In this document: positions 34,487-42,555 of the stretch, piece after piece
Layout of the letters: each line of letters begins with the position of its first letter
Numbering within the stretch: position 1 is the first letter of the stretch
From: an uncultured Collinsella sp.
GTDB taxonomy: Bacteria > Actinomycetota > Coriobacteriia > Coriobacteriales > Coriobacteriaceae
DNA: 43,865 nt
Assembly (NCBI GenBank): GCA_902478365.1
Contig: CABSKX010000014.1
Span: 1-43,865, forward strand
Reading direction: 5' to 3'
Position numbers and translations under genes: made by a program
Notes under the pieces: generated by a model
What the model saw: the letters and a program-made list of their open reading frames with translations, nothing else
Database searches by the model: none
Told to the model about the DNA's origin: nothing

Positions 34487-34494
34487 CACCGCGC

Positions 34495-35226
34495 CTAGTG
34501 CAGAATCTTGGACAGGAACTCGCGGCAGCGCGGGTTCTCGGGGTTATCGAAGAAGTGTTCGGGCGTGCCCTCCTCCAGAATGCGGCCGTCCTCCATAAAG
34601 ATGACACGGTCGGCCACCTGATGCGCAAAGCCCATCTCGTGCGTCACGCAGATCATGGTGATATCCTCCTGCGCGAGCTCAATCATAACGTCCAGAACCT
34701 CCTGGACCATCTCGGGGTCGAGCGCCGAAGTCGGCTCGTCAAACAGGATGATGGGCTGCTTGGTGCACAGGGCGCGGGCGATGGCGATGCGCTGCTGCTG
34801 ACCACCCGAGAGATTCTGCGGATACTCGCCGGCCTTATGCGCCATACCGACGCGCTTGAGCGCGGCGATGGCGATCTCGGTCGCCTCCTCCTTGCTCTTC
34901 TTTTGCAGCTTGATGGGCGCGAGCGTCAGGTTGCCCAGCACAGTCATGTTGGGATACAGGTTGAACTGCTGAAACACCATGGAGCTATACTTGCGAGCCA
35001 TCTCCAGGTGATTCTTTTTGGTGAGCGGCGTACCGTCGATGACGACCTCGCCCGACGTGGGCTCCTCCAGATAATCGACGCAACGGATGAGCGTCGACTT
35101 ACCCGAGCCGGAAGGCCCGATCATTACGAGCTTCTCGCCGCGTTTGACGGTGAGATTGATATCTTTGAGCACATGCAGGTCGCCAAAGTACTTGTTGAGA
35201 TGCTTGATCTCGATCATGTCTGCCAT
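34495..35226 (-). CDS. glnQ: polar amino-acid ABC transporter ATPase
   Basis: The 243-residue ATPase energises the transporter. Walker A GPSGSGKST is at about 38-46, the Q loop in VFQQFNLYPNMTVL, the signature LSGGQQQR in the middle and Walker B IILFDEPTSALDPEM after it, with the switch histidine in THEMGF. These spellings are typical of GlnQ/HisP-type ATPases. GAAGGGA precedes the ATG. It is the first gene of the leftward operon; TACAAT about 36 bases upstream of the start (35262-35267, minus strand) could be its -10 box. Confidence 0.95.
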   Translation of the reverse strand: MADMIEIKHLNKYFGDLHVLKDINLTVKRGEKLVMIGPSGSGKSTLIRCVDYLEEPTSGEVVIDGTPLTKKNHLEMARKYSSMVFQQFNLYPNMTVLGNLTLAPIKLQKKSKEEATEIAIAALKRVGMAHKAGEYPQNLSGGQQQRIAIARALCTKQPIILFDEPTSALDPEMVQEVLDVMIELAQEDITMICVTHEMGFAHQVADRVIFMEDGRILEEGTPEHFFDNPENPRCREFLSKILH

Positions 35227-35330
35227 GAATGTCCCTTCCCTGCGTTTACACGAGTTGAACTATTGTACGGAAAGAACCACGTTTCCGCAGCCCACACTAC
35301 ATTCCCGTAAAGAACCCGCAACCTTCCACC

Positions 35331-35402
35331 CACTCATTGGGGACAGGCTTAAATGAGTACCCACCCATTGGGGCACTCATTTAAGCCTGTCCCCAATGAG
35401 TG
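35331..35402. repeat. 72-bp perfect palindrome of the GGGGACAGG type
   Basis: Two 28-base arms, perfectly complementary (CACTCATTGGGGACAGGCTT then AAATGAGT, and complement), enclose a 16-base loop that repeats CCCATTGGGG. It lies between glnQ and the YqeY gene, upstream of the former and downstream of the latter. Confidence 0.93.
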
Positions 35403-35413
35403 CCCAGCCCAGC

Positions 35414-35445
35414 AAAAAGGGGCGCGACCGCAATGGTCACGCCCC
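35414..35445 (-). terminator. intrinsic terminator of the yqeY gene
   Basis: An 11-base stem with one mismatch (GGGGCGCGACC against GGTCACGCCCC) and a five-base loop is followed by five T on the minus strand, 30 bases past the stop codon of the leftward YqeY gene. Confidence 0.85.
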
Positions 35446-35474
35446 CTCAGCCTCAACTGTGTACCACTCGGCCC

Positions 35475-35918
35475 CTACGCGAGCTTTGCGCCGACGATCT
35501 TTGCCGCGGCAGGCTTATCAAAGTTGCCGCCGGTGGCCTTGCCGAGTGCGCCCATAACCTGGCCCATCTGCTTCTTAGAGGTCGCGCCCAGCTCGGCGAT
35601 GACCTGCTCGATCAAGGCCTCGAGCTCCTCGCCCGAAACCTGCGCGGGCAGCAGGCTCTCCAGAATCTTGACCTGCTCGGTCAGGTTGTCGGTACGCTCT
35701 TGGTCGGTACCGGCCTTGATGGACATCTCCAGCGTCTCGCTCGTCTGCTTAATCAGACGCTTGATCATGCTGTTGACGTCTTCCTCGGTCACATCGCGGC
35801 GCTCGTTAACCTCGATATTCTTCACCTCGGCCTTAACCTGGCGAATGATGGACAGGCGAACCTTGTCCTTGGCCTTCATGGCCGCGATCATTTCCTTCTG
35901 CAGCTCTTCGTTGGTCAT
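35475..35918 (-). CDS. GatB/YqeY domain protein
   Basis: The 147-residue protein is a stand-alone YqeY domain, the helical module that forms the tail of the GatB amidotransferase subunit. Landmarks are MIAAMKAKDKVRLSIIRQV, ILESLLPAQVSGEELEALI and the closing MGQVMGALGKATGGNFDKPAAAKIV. Its exact role is unknown; tRNA-related binding is assumed from the GatB connection. AGAGGA seven bases before ATG 35918 sets the start; a TTG two codons earlier is less likely. It follows the PpiC foldase gene by 54 bases, which includes a GCTCGCGCGAGC dyad. Confidence 0.93.
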   Translation of the reverse strand: MTNEELQKEMIAAMKAKDKVRLSIIRQVKAEVKNIEVNERRDVTEEDVNSMIKRLIKQTSETLEMSIKAGTDQERTDNLTEQVKILESLLPAQVSGEELEALIEQVIAELGATSKKQMGQVMGALGKATGGNFDKPAAAKIVGAKLA

Positions 35919-35972
35919 CTGCAAATCCTCTCTAATAGCGTGAGCGGCGCTCGCGCGAGCACCGCCCCATGA

Positions 35973-37196
35973 TTACTCAGTCGTCGACGAATCGTCGGTC
36001 GAGCTCTTGGTGACGCCCTTCAGACTCACGTTATAGGGTACGTCCTTGGGCATGGGGTTGACGGTAATGTCGGCGTCCTTCTTGTACTGCTCCAGCCACT
36101 CGCTGTATGCAGTACTGGCCGCCTGCGTCTTCACCACGTTGGAGACGTACTTCTTGATGTCCTTGGGCACCTGCTTAATGTCATCGACCTGATTATCGAC
36201 ATGGAAGTAGTCGGTGCACTTGATGATGTGATAACCATAGGTCGACTCGACGACGTCGCTCACATCGCCCTTGTTGAGCCCCTCGAGCGCCGCCTGGTAG
36301 CTGTCGACGAAGGTAGTGAGCTTGTCCCAGCCAACATCGCCCTTCTTGTCCTTGGAGCCGGTGTCATCGGAGTACTGCTCCACGGCGTCCTCAAAGCTCA
36401 ACTCGCCGGAGTTGATCTTGTCCAGGCACTCCTGCGCCTTGGCCTTGGCGGCAGCTTTGTCCTCGTCGGAAGCGTCAGAATCGACCTTAATCAAGATATT
36501 CGACGAACGACGGGCATCGTTGTAGTTAGACAGGTTCTCGTTGATGTAATCGACAATCTCGCTGTCCTTGGGCTTGCTGGTGGGCGCCACGGCATCCTTG
36601 AGTTTCTGCTGCGCCAGACTCTCCTTGAGCGAGTCCTTGTAGGTGTCCTCGGTATAGCCGTAGGTCTTAAGCGTCTTCTTAAAGGCCTTGGCACCGCCCG
36701 CGCTCTTGCACGCGTCCTTCCAAGCCTTCTCGACCTCCTCGTCCGACACCGTCACGCCGTTTTCCTTCTGCGCTTGCTGAAGCAGAATCTGCTGCGTGTA
36801 GGAGTCGATGAGTTGCTTGCGGTACTTCTTGGGCGTGAGGTCGTTGTCGACCAGGTACTGTGCCCAGTCCTTGTCCTTGGTGTAGCCGTAGGACGTGCGC
36901 ATGCTCATGATCTGCTTGGTCACGGTGTCCTCGGTGAGGTTGGTGCCGTTGATAGTGGCAGCCACGCCACCAGTAAGCTTATAGCCCGAGCTGGCACTTT
37001 CGGTCTGTGACATCAGGCCGGAGCACGCCATGGCCGAGACGGAAAGCAGCATCGCCAGCACGCCGATGACCACCAGGACAATCTTGACGGTCTTGGACAC
37101 ATAGGTCTTGCGCTGCTTCTTGCGAGAGCTGGAGGCGGCGCGGGACCGTTGCTCGGACGTCGGCGCGACCTCGGGGTTCTTTTTCTTATTTGCCAT
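35973..37196 (-). CDS. membrane-anchored PpiC-type foldase
   Basis: The 407-residue product has a basic cytoplasmic N terminus (residues 1-35), a hydrophobic segment at about 36-57 ending VSAMAC, and a large extracytoplasmic part. A SurA/PrsA-like N-terminal helical region covers about 75-215. A parvulin (PpiC) domain covers about 225-335, with SSNILIKVDSDA, SGELSFEDAVEQYSDD, KGDVGWDKL and TYGYHIIKCTDYF. It is the likely peptidyl-prolyl isomerase and chaperone for exported proteins. Whether C58 is a lipid-anchor site is doubtful because the lipobox is poor. The C terminus ends in a Ser/Thr-rich tail. AAAGGCC precedes the ATG. Confidence 0.92.
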   Translation of the reverse strand: MANKKKNPEVAPTSEQRSRAASSSRKKQRKTYVSKTVKIVLVVIGVLAMLLSVSAMACSGLMSQTESASSGYKLTGGVAATINGTNLTEDTVTKQIMSMRTSYGYTKDKDWAQYLVDNDLTPKKYRKQLIDSYTQQILLQQAQKENGVTVSDEEVEKAWKDACKSAGGAKAFKKTLKTYGYTEDTYKDSLKESLAQQKLKDAVAPTSKPKDSEIVDYINENLSNYNDARRSSNILIKVDSDASDEDKAAAKAKAQECLDKINSGELSFEDAVEQYSDDTGSKDKKGDVGWDKLTTFVDSYQAALEGLNKGDVSDVVESTYGYHIIKCTDYFHVDNQVDDIKQVPKDIKKYVSNVVKTQAASTAYSEWLEQYKKDADITVNPMPKDVPYNVSLKGVTKSSTDDSSTTE

Positions 37197-37287
37197 GTTT
37201 GGCCTTTCGCATCACGAATCGAACAAACGCCATTGTGTCACAACGCAGCCCCCGCGGCACACCTGGTGCATGGGGGATGGGTTAATC

Positions 37288-37381
37288 TGCACCATTTTGG
37301 TGCAAAGGGGACAAGTCTGGCAGGTTAATGCCAGGGCGCTCCTTTTCTGCCGGCAGTTAGGGACAGTCCCCAGGTGCCGGC
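37288..37381. repeat. cluster of small palindromes with GGGACAG cores
   Basis: TGCACCA ttt TGGTGCA at 37288-37304 is followed by GGGGACA, CTGGCA N6 TGCCAG at 37317-37334, and GCCGGCA / TGCCGGC at 37349-37381 enclosing GGGACAGTCCCC. The stretch between the foldase gene and the PTS gene (37197-37391) has no gene. The last hairpin may terminate the leftward PTS gene. Confidence 0.65.
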
Positions 37382-37391
37382 TTAGCCCCAC

Positions 37392-37859
37392 CTAGAAGTG
37401 GCGACGGATGGCGTCGACCATGCCCTGCGGCGTGGTCTGGCCAAGCACGTCGGCCGCGGCGCCGGCGTCCATAAAGATATTCATGAGCGCTTGCAGAGCC
37501 TCGACCTGGCCGCCCGGCTCGGCAATGCCCAGGTTGATGATGATCTGCGCCGGCACCGGGGCGCCCATGCCCGCCATCGCGTTGAACGTCACGGGCGCGG
37601 CGGGCTTTACCACCGCGATATAGGGCTTGGCCACAAATCCCGGATCGGTATGCGGAATGGCGATGTTTGCCGCCGGCATGGCGAGACCCGTGGGATAGGC
37701 GTCCTCGCGCGTGCAGACGGCGTCAAGCCAACCGGGCGCAATGTAGCCGCGCGGGGCAAGCTCGCCCTCGAGCCGCGCAAACACCTCATCCGGCGTCGCA
37801 CACTCCCAATCAAAAAACACCAGCTCAGGCGAGAATAGCATCTCGGCGTTATCCGCCAT
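37392..37859 (-). CDS. PTS EIIA component, fructose/galactitol type
   Basis: The 155-residue protein is a phosphotransferase EIIA domain of the fructose/mannitol/galactitol superfamily. The conserved strand and phospho-accepting histidine are seen in ANIAIPHTDPGFV, and the C-terminal part (IIINLGIAEPGGQVEALQALMNIF) is typical. No IIB, IIC, sugar enzyme or regulator is next to it, so it is an orphan and the sugar is unknown. A longer open frame upstream is rejected: GGAGG five bases before ATG 37859 gives the start, and the domain begins right there. Confidence 0.88.
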   Translation of the reverse strand: MADNAEMLFSPELVFFDWECATPDEVFARLEGELAPRGYIAPGWLDAVCTREDAYPTGLAMPAANIAIPHTDPGFVAKPYIAVVKPAAPVTFNAMAGMGAPVPAQIIINLGIAEPGGQVEALQALMNIFMDAGAAADVLGQTTPQGMVDAIRRHF

Positions 37860-37924
37860 ACCGTCCTCCAAAGTTGCATGAGGTTCACAATGCCCCATAT
37901 GATAGCGAAACGAGACAGGCAAGG

Positions 37925-38392
37925 TTAGTTTAGGATCCCAATCATATCGAGTGCGCGGGCAGGCGTCAGGCAAACTTCGGGCATCTCCTCCAGCATGCGC
38001 CGGTCGCTCGTGACTACGTAGTCAACGTCTGCCGTCTCGCCCGAAGCGATGATGAGGTTGTCTTCAAGATCCGGCATGCGCTTGCCAAGCATGCGCGCCA
38101 TCTCGCACTCTGCCAACGAAAGCGGAGAGGCGGTTGCCACCTGCATCATGTGCTCAATGCAGGCCCATGACGCCGAGGCAAACGACACGTTCATCCCATT
38201 CACGTTCCGCCGGGCTAGACGCCGAGGCAAAAGATAGAATACATCCTTTGCCGTCGTTGGCGCATACAGAAGGTCGATCTTTCCTGCCTCGGCCAGTTCA
38301 ACCAATCTTCTCGCTTCGTCGAACGCCCCCTCTTGCAGGTAATAATCGAGCCAAACGTTCGTATCTACCAAGAGATGCTTTGCCTCAATCAT
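37925..38392 (-). CDS. PIN-domain toxin
   Basis: The 155-residue PIN-domain protein is a probable RNase toxin. The first acidic residue is in LLVDTNVWLDYYL; later acidic residues lie in AECEMARMLGKRMPDLEDNLI and in DVDYVVTSDRRML. The start ATG overlaps the TGA of the antitoxin gene as TGATG, which is typical for tightly coupled toxin-antitoxin pairs. The target RNA is unknown. It is transcribed leftward from the promoter in front of the antitoxin. Confidence 0.87.
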   Translation of the reverse strand: MIEAKHLLVDTNVWLDYYLQEGAFDEARRLVELAEAGKIDLLYAPTTAKDVFYLLPRRLARRNVNGMNVSFASASWACIEHMMQVATASPLSLAECEMARMLGKRMPDLEDNLIIASGETADVDYVVTSDRRMLEEMPEVCLTPARALDMIGILN

Positions 38393-38733
38393 CAGCAATT
38401 CGCCTCGATGTCGGCAATCATCGCATCATACATATCATCCCGTACGGCATCCCAGTCTTCCGCCGAAGATTCGGCCGGTGCAAAATCCGACGCGCTCAGC
38501 CCCAACGAAGAAAAAGCCAGGCCACTTCCCTGCTCGGCCAGACTCTCCGCACGGGATGCCTCGCGCTTATCCGCTACCATAAATCCCGGCAACGTTTGAT
38601 GCTCGACGAGATAGGCCCAAAGCGCACGAATGGCATCGCTCGGCCCCAATCCATTGCGAGTGAGGACCGCATCGCCACCAGCTTTGAGCATAGGATCGAT
38701 TCGCGTGTTGAGCTGCACTGTTGCTGTACCCAT
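38392..38733 (-). CDS. RelB/DinJ-type antitoxin
   Basis: The 113-residue protein begins with a ribbon-helix-helix sequence (ATVQLNTRIDPMLKAGGDAVL, then NGLGPSDAIRALWAYLVEH) like RelB/DinJ antitoxins, followed by an acidic C-terminal tail (ESSAEDWDAVRDDMYDAMIADIEA) that would wrap the toxin. Its partner here is a PIN toxin rather than RelE or YafQ, an exchange known from other systems. GGAAGGAG lies seven bases before the ATG. A good promoter stands just upstream and may be autoregulated. Confidence 0.87.
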   Translation of the reverse strand: MGTATVQLNTRIDPMLKAGGDAVLTRNGLGPSDAIRALWAYLVEHQTLPGFMVADKREASRAESLAEQGSGLAFSSLGLSASDFAPAESSAEDWDAVRDDMYDAMIADIEANC

Positions 38734-38757
38734 AGCGGCTCCTTCCTACTTGCTAGC

Positions 38758-38785
38758 AGTATAGCAAACCTGTTAGGTCACACAA
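38758..38785 (-). promoter_or_regulatory. promoter of the relB/PIN toxin-antitoxin pair
   Basis: On the minus strand TTGTGT (38785-38780) and an extended -10 TGCTATACT (TATACT at 38763-38758) are 16 bases apart. The -10 lies 24 bases before the antitoxin start codon. GCTAGCA just after it is a small dyad that could be an operator. Confidence 0.6.
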
Positions 38786-38816
38786 AAGGGCCCCGACCGA
38801 GAACGGACGAGGCCCT
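38784..38816 (-). terminator. terminator of the SPFH operon
   Basis: A nine-base stem with one mismatch (AGGGCCCCG against CGAGGCCCT) and a 12-base loop ends in TTTT on the minus strand. It would stop leftward transcription from the 39018-43865 operon just before the toxin-antitoxin promoter, which it touches. The 200 bases between it and 39018 hold no gene I can support. Confidence 0.7.
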
Positions 38817-39017
38817 GTCAGATTGGTAGTGTCGATAAAGGTGGTGTAGCGCCCGATCCGAAGCGAGTCGGCCTGGCGTCCAAGAATCTAGAATACGATT
38901 GATGCCCTATGCCGCCGACCGGCATATGAAAGCCAGCGGGCCAAAAGCCCCATGGCTTCTAGCCCGCAGAAACATCGATGTTTCCAAATGATCGTAGCTT
39001 GTGCTTCAAGCGCTTTT

Positions 39018-39209
39018 CTACGCTACCGGCGGATGCAAATCCCAATCGGGAAAGCAGTTTGCGAAGCCCGTGAGATTTTGGGTCAAAACATTGTTCTCAG
39101 CTTGCTTCAGTCGCTCGTCCTCTTCAAACAGACTATCGAGCTCGCTCAATGCATCGAGGTCCTGCATTGCAGCATCGTTATGGTCGAAATCAGTCACTTC
39201 ATCAGCCAT
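39018..39209 (-). CDS. small acidic protein at the end of the SPFH operon
   Basis: The 63-residue product is strongly acidic (FDHNDAAMQDLDALSELDSL, then FEEDERLKQ) and has a short C-terminal hydrophobic/aromatic part (FANCFPDWDLHPPVA). It has no known family that I recognise. It begins 43 bases after the coiled-coil membrane protein gene in the same direction. GGAG eight bases before ATG 39209 supports this start; ATG 39227 (six residues longer) is the alternative. Being small, it might be a chance frame, but its position, ribosome-binding site and composition favour a real gene. Confidence 0.55.
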   Translation of the reverse strand: MADEVTDFDHNDAAMQDLDALSELDSLFEEDERLKQAENNVLTQNLTGFANCFPDWDLHPPVA

Positions 39210-39252
39210 CTTTTTCACTCCATTCATGGATTATCGAGACAAATCCTACCGG

Positions 39253-40908
39253 CTAGGCAACCTTTTCAAGCTTAAGCAGGTCGCTGCGCTCGGCCGCAGC
39301 TTCCTTCGCGCTCTTCCACTGATTAAGCGCCAGATCGATCTCGGAACAGCCTTCCTGGATGCGTTTGGAGTATTTGGCCTCAATCTCTTCTGCCTCCGTA
39401 GCGCGCTGCTTGCCCGAGAGGCTCGTCTTTACTAGACAATAGCCAGCCCCCGCAAGAAGCAGAATGCCAATAACCTGGTTTACAAACGCAAAGAAAGCTA
39501 CTCCCAAAACAGCGAGGACAACGGCCGCTATCTTGTGGCTCTTGTTGCCCTTCGCAACCTTGACATTAAGCTCAGCGAGCTCCTTTTTCTTCTCTTCACC
39601 GACATAGCGAACATAATCGTCGCGCAGCGCATTACCCTCATCGCCGGTAACCGCCCTGCTTGTCCATCCGTCGAAGTCAAGGGTGATCGCCTGCGGAAAT
39701 TCGGGGATGTCGCTCTTGCGATACCGGTTGAAACCACCGTTGATATAGGAACCCAAAAACTGAATCGCGGTCTTCTTCTTATGCACATCCACAGACGCAC
39801 TCTGGTCGCGCATCGAGCGTGTCATCTGGTCGATGATGTTCATCGTCTGCTGACGCTTCTCATCGCGGCGACGATTGACGAGCTCTCGGGCGCGCTCCAC
39901 GTCTCCGCCAAATGCCTTGACCGCAAGAAGATACTCCTCCTGGCGGCGCAAATTTCGCTCCTTGGAGTCATCGGAGTTAACGAGCTCCATCAAATGCCTG
40001 TCAACCTGCTCGGCAAGCGTCCTCTCGTCAACATCAGAAGCCTTGAGGTCGGCGAAGTCATTGGAGATGCTCTCGATTGCCTCGACTTTTCCGAGATACT
40101 TATTGATGTAGTCAAACTCCTTGACCACCACCTTGAGCGCCGGATATCTCGAACTCATATCCTCCTCGTAGCCGGTAAAGTACTCCGCCCATGACTCTGA
40201 CTGCTCATTCTCGAACTCAGGGCTCTGATTTCTGATCTGCTCGATCCAGCCCGCCATATAGTCGTCGCACAGGTGCTTTTCGTCGGTTCCAAAGATGCCG
40301 TTGATATAGGCATCGATGTAGACCATCGCATCGGCATCGATGCGGGCGGCGTTTTGCGTCGAGAAGTAGCGCGCTAACCATTCGTAGCACGTAGCCGTGC
40401 GGTTATTACGTCTGCAGATCAGAGCCATCGCAAGCGACGTGTGCTCGTTGTCACGTTTGACAGCCTCGCGTATTGCGCGCTCTGCAAGATCTCGGTTGTT
40501 GTTGATCCATGCCGCAAGGGCAACCAGGACAGGTGCCAGCCAGTAGTCCGGGGTAGAGATCATTAACTCCTCGGAGACCGTCGAAATCGTCGCCTTGCGC
40601 ACGAGCGCCGCATCGGTTGCCTGGAGAATACCGACCATGGTGTTTCGAACCACTGAGTAGTTGCCGAACTTTTTGTCCATCTCCTGCCGGACGCTCACGA
40701 GCTCCGTAGTCGCCTGCTCAAGTGCGGCGGTACGACGCTGCTCGAGCATCATCTCGAGAAAGTCCTTTCGGAGCTTTTTAAGGTCCTTCCGCACTTCCTC
40801 CATTTGCGATTCGACCTTATCGACCTTCGTGGTCATCTGGTCAACTTTTGTTCCAATAGCGGCGATCCTGCGCTCGATAAGGACAGTATCTACTCCCGAA
40901 TCACTCAT
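39253..40908 (-). CDS. coiled-coil protein with C-terminal membrane hairpin
   Basis: The 551-residue product has a heptad-patterned coiled coil at about residues 8-75 (IAAIGTKVDQMTTKVDKVES, then QMEEVRKDLKKLRKDFLEMM). A helical middle follows, with repeat-like pairs such as LAERAIREAVKRDNEHTSLA and ALICRRNNRTATCYEWLARY. Two membrane helices lie at about 459-495, then a charged tail. There is no signal peptide, so most of it is cytoplasmic. I do not recognise a named family. Its place after the zinc-ribbon gene suggests it is a structural partner of the SPFH system. GGTGG five bases before ATG 40908 sets the start; an upstream GTG adds three residues. Confidence 0.85.
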   Translation of the reverse strand: MSDSGVDTVLIERRIAAIGTKVDQMTTKVDKVESQMEEVRKDLKKLRKDFLEMMLEQRRTAALEQATTELVSVRQEMDKKFGNYSVVRNTMVGILQATDAALVRKATISTVSEELMISTPDYWLAPVLVALAAWINNNRDLAERAIREAVKRDNEHTSLAMALICRRNNRTATCYEWLARYFSTQNAARIDADAMVYIDAYINGIFGTDEKHLCDDYMAGWIEQIRNQSPEFENEQSESWAEYFTGYEEDMSSRYPALKVVVKEFDYINKYLGKVEAIESISNDFADLKASDVDERTLAEQVDRHLMELVNSDDSKERNLRRQEEYLLAVKAFGGDVERARELVNRRRDEKRQQTMNIIDQMTRSMRDQSASVDVHKKKTAIQFLGSYINGGFNRYRKSDIPEFPQAITLDFDGWTSRAVTGDEGNALRDDYVRYVGEEKKKELAELNVKVAKGNKSHKIAAVVLAVLGVAFFAFVNQVIGILLLAGAGYCLVKTSLSGKQRATEAEEIEAKYSKRIQEGCSEIDLALNQWKSAKEAAAERSDLLKLEKVA

Positions 40909-40980
40909 CTGTACCACCTTTCAGTTTGCACTGTTTAGATCATCCAATAGCTTTAAGCGAGTAAGCGCCCGCCATCTGCT

Positions 40981-41787
40981 TTATTGAGAGGCCATGCTTC
41001 GGTATTGCTCGGACACCTGCTGATAGGCCACAAGAAACTTCTGTTTGTATTGGCTTGCCTTCATCGAATTGACGATGCGACCGACGGGCTCCACATAGTG
41101 TTCGAAAAAGTACGAAGTCCTTCTTCGTAACGCAAACGAACCAGTTTTATAGGGGGACCCGGGGTTCTCTCTAATGCCCTTGAGTAGTGCAAGACACGTT
41201 TTGGGTGTATTGCAGTTGGCGGCAATATCTTGATAGAAACTCTCCCGCTCTGCAGTCATAAAGTCTTCCGAAGCATACCGCGCTATGCAGAACGGGCACA
41301 CAGCATCGATAAAGTTCTCAAGTCGAGACCGATCCTCCATGCTCTGCATATTGGCGACCACGAGCGATACCATCTGAACCTCAAAGTCACGCATGTTGTA
41401 GAGCGTCGACTCAAACAAGTCGATCAAGTCACGCACCTCATCATATTCGAGAGGGATATCTTCGGCCCTTTTAAAGAAAACCGTCATCGAACCCGAAAGA
41501 CCTTCGCAAAACTCATCGCAGTACGCAACCATAAACTGTGCCGCCGCGTTGTCTTGCATCATATTGAGCACGTCCGCGGCAAATTTGCGGGCCTCCGGGA
41601 AGTTGCCGCCCTTAAAAAACTTGATGGCATTGTCCTTGGCAAACGCGATTTTGCCCGTGGCCCCCAGACGCGCCCGCGAATAGTACATCTCGCGACCGCA
41701 CTGGTTGCAATGAACCTTTCGAGTTGCGGGGTCAAACTCGACATCGGTGCTGCCGCAGCCCTCGCAAGTTATTCCGTTGATTTCCAA
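40981..41787 (-). CDS. zinc-ribbon protein with helical repeats
   Basis: The roughly 268-residue product opens with a TFIIB-type zinc ribbon, C8/C11 and C27/C30 in ITCEGCGSTDVEFD and VHCNQCGREMYY. A mostly helical part with TPR-like character follows (AIKFFKGGNFPEARKFAADV). A second Cys pair occurs in AVCPFCIARY. It resembles the zinc-ribbon/TPR proteins that accompany SPFH proteins in Bacillus-type ydjGHI operons. The start is unclear because there is no ATG: TTG 41787 has GGGGG six bases upstream, while TTG 41805 would add six residues with a poorer site. It is the third gene of the operon. Confidence 0.82.
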   Translation of the reverse strand: MEINGITCEGCGSTDVEFDPATRKVHCNQCGREMYYSRARLGATGKIAFAKDNAIKFFKGGNFPEARKFAADVLNMMQDNAAAQFMVAYCDEFCEGLSGSMTVFFKRAEDIPLEYDEVRDLIDLFESTLYNMRDFEVQMVSLVVANMQSMEDRSRLENFIDAVCPFCIARYASEDFMTAERESFYQDIAANCNTPKTCLALLKGIRENPGSPYKTGSFALRRRTSYFFEHYVEPVGRIVNSMKASQYKQKFLVAYQQVSEQYRSMASQ

Positions 41788-41841
41788 TAGCTTCCCCCAC
41801 TTCAACCATCAAAGTGCCCTGGTAAAAAGCAGCGCGAGCCC

Positions 41842-42543
41842 TTATTTGACAGCGGTCAGCGCCGCATTGCGCTTTTTCCAGATATTGCGCGCATCATGGA
41901 CAAGGCCAACCGTAACATCTGCCGGCTCATCGGCACTCATGGAATTCGAGACCGCCTCAAGCGCGGCGGAGAACTGTCGCTCGATCTCTTGAACATGGGG
42001 GTGCGACATGTTGGAACTAAAGGAGATGTCATCCTTGAGCCCCTTGAGTTCGGCTTTAACCTGAGCGTCCTCCGCTACGGCAAGAAGCTGCCCCACATAT
42101 GATCCGAACTGTGCCGTTTGAACCGTCTTTGCGAGGGCGGCGGCAACCTTTTGGTCTGCCCGGCGGGCATAGGAGCCAAGACCCATCTGCACAAGGACAA
42201 GCACAACGAGAAGAACAACGTTTGCGACAACCGGGATCGTGCTGCCGCCCCACCCATACGCCACAAACGCAAAGTACGTATTGGCAAGAAGGGCAACAAC
42301 AAAATAGGCACAGCTGGATGCAATCGGCAAATAATGGATTTCGGTCGTGCTTTTGACCGTGGACTGCTTATCGGACATGGTAGCCGAAATCGAAGCCACC
42401 GCAAAAGCCAAAACCCCAAAACCAAGCGACATAGCAAAGACGATAGGGTTCATCAGCGCGTTTTTGCAGACAAACATGATTACAAGCCACGCCACCAAGA
42501 CGATTGCCTCGCCCAAAATGACACGTTTAACAGAACCGTTCAT
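41842..42543 (-). CDS. four-helix membrane protein with helical tail
   Basis: The 233-residue product has four membrane helices, at about residues 7-26, 31-55, 72-95 and 101-122. A cytoplasmic helical tail follows, rich in Ala/Val/Glu with a SMSADEPADVTVGLVHDARN segment. The ISATMSDKQSTVKSTTEIHYLP loop separates the two hairpins. No family is recognised. AAGGAGA lies seven bases before the ATG, and the gene starts 12 bases after the stop of the SPFH gene, so the two are made together. Confidence 0.85.
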   Translation of the reverse strand: MNGSVKRVILGEAIVLVAWLVIMFVCKNALMNPIVFAMSLGFGVLAFAVASISATMSDKQSTVKSTTEIHYLPIASSCAYFVVALLANTYFAFVAYGWGGSTIPVVANVVLLVVLVLVQMGLGSYARRADQKVAAALAKTVQTAQFGSYVGQLLAVAEDAQVKAELKGLKDDISFSSNMSHPHVQEIERQFSAALEAVSNSMSADEPADVTVGLVHDARNIWKKRNAALTAVK

Positions 42544-42555
42544 CTTTGTTTCTCC

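Noticed and set aside
38820..39017. short leftward frames of 21 and 35 codons
   Set aside because: They have no ribosome-binding site and no convincing composition; they probably lie in an untranslated tail before the terminator.
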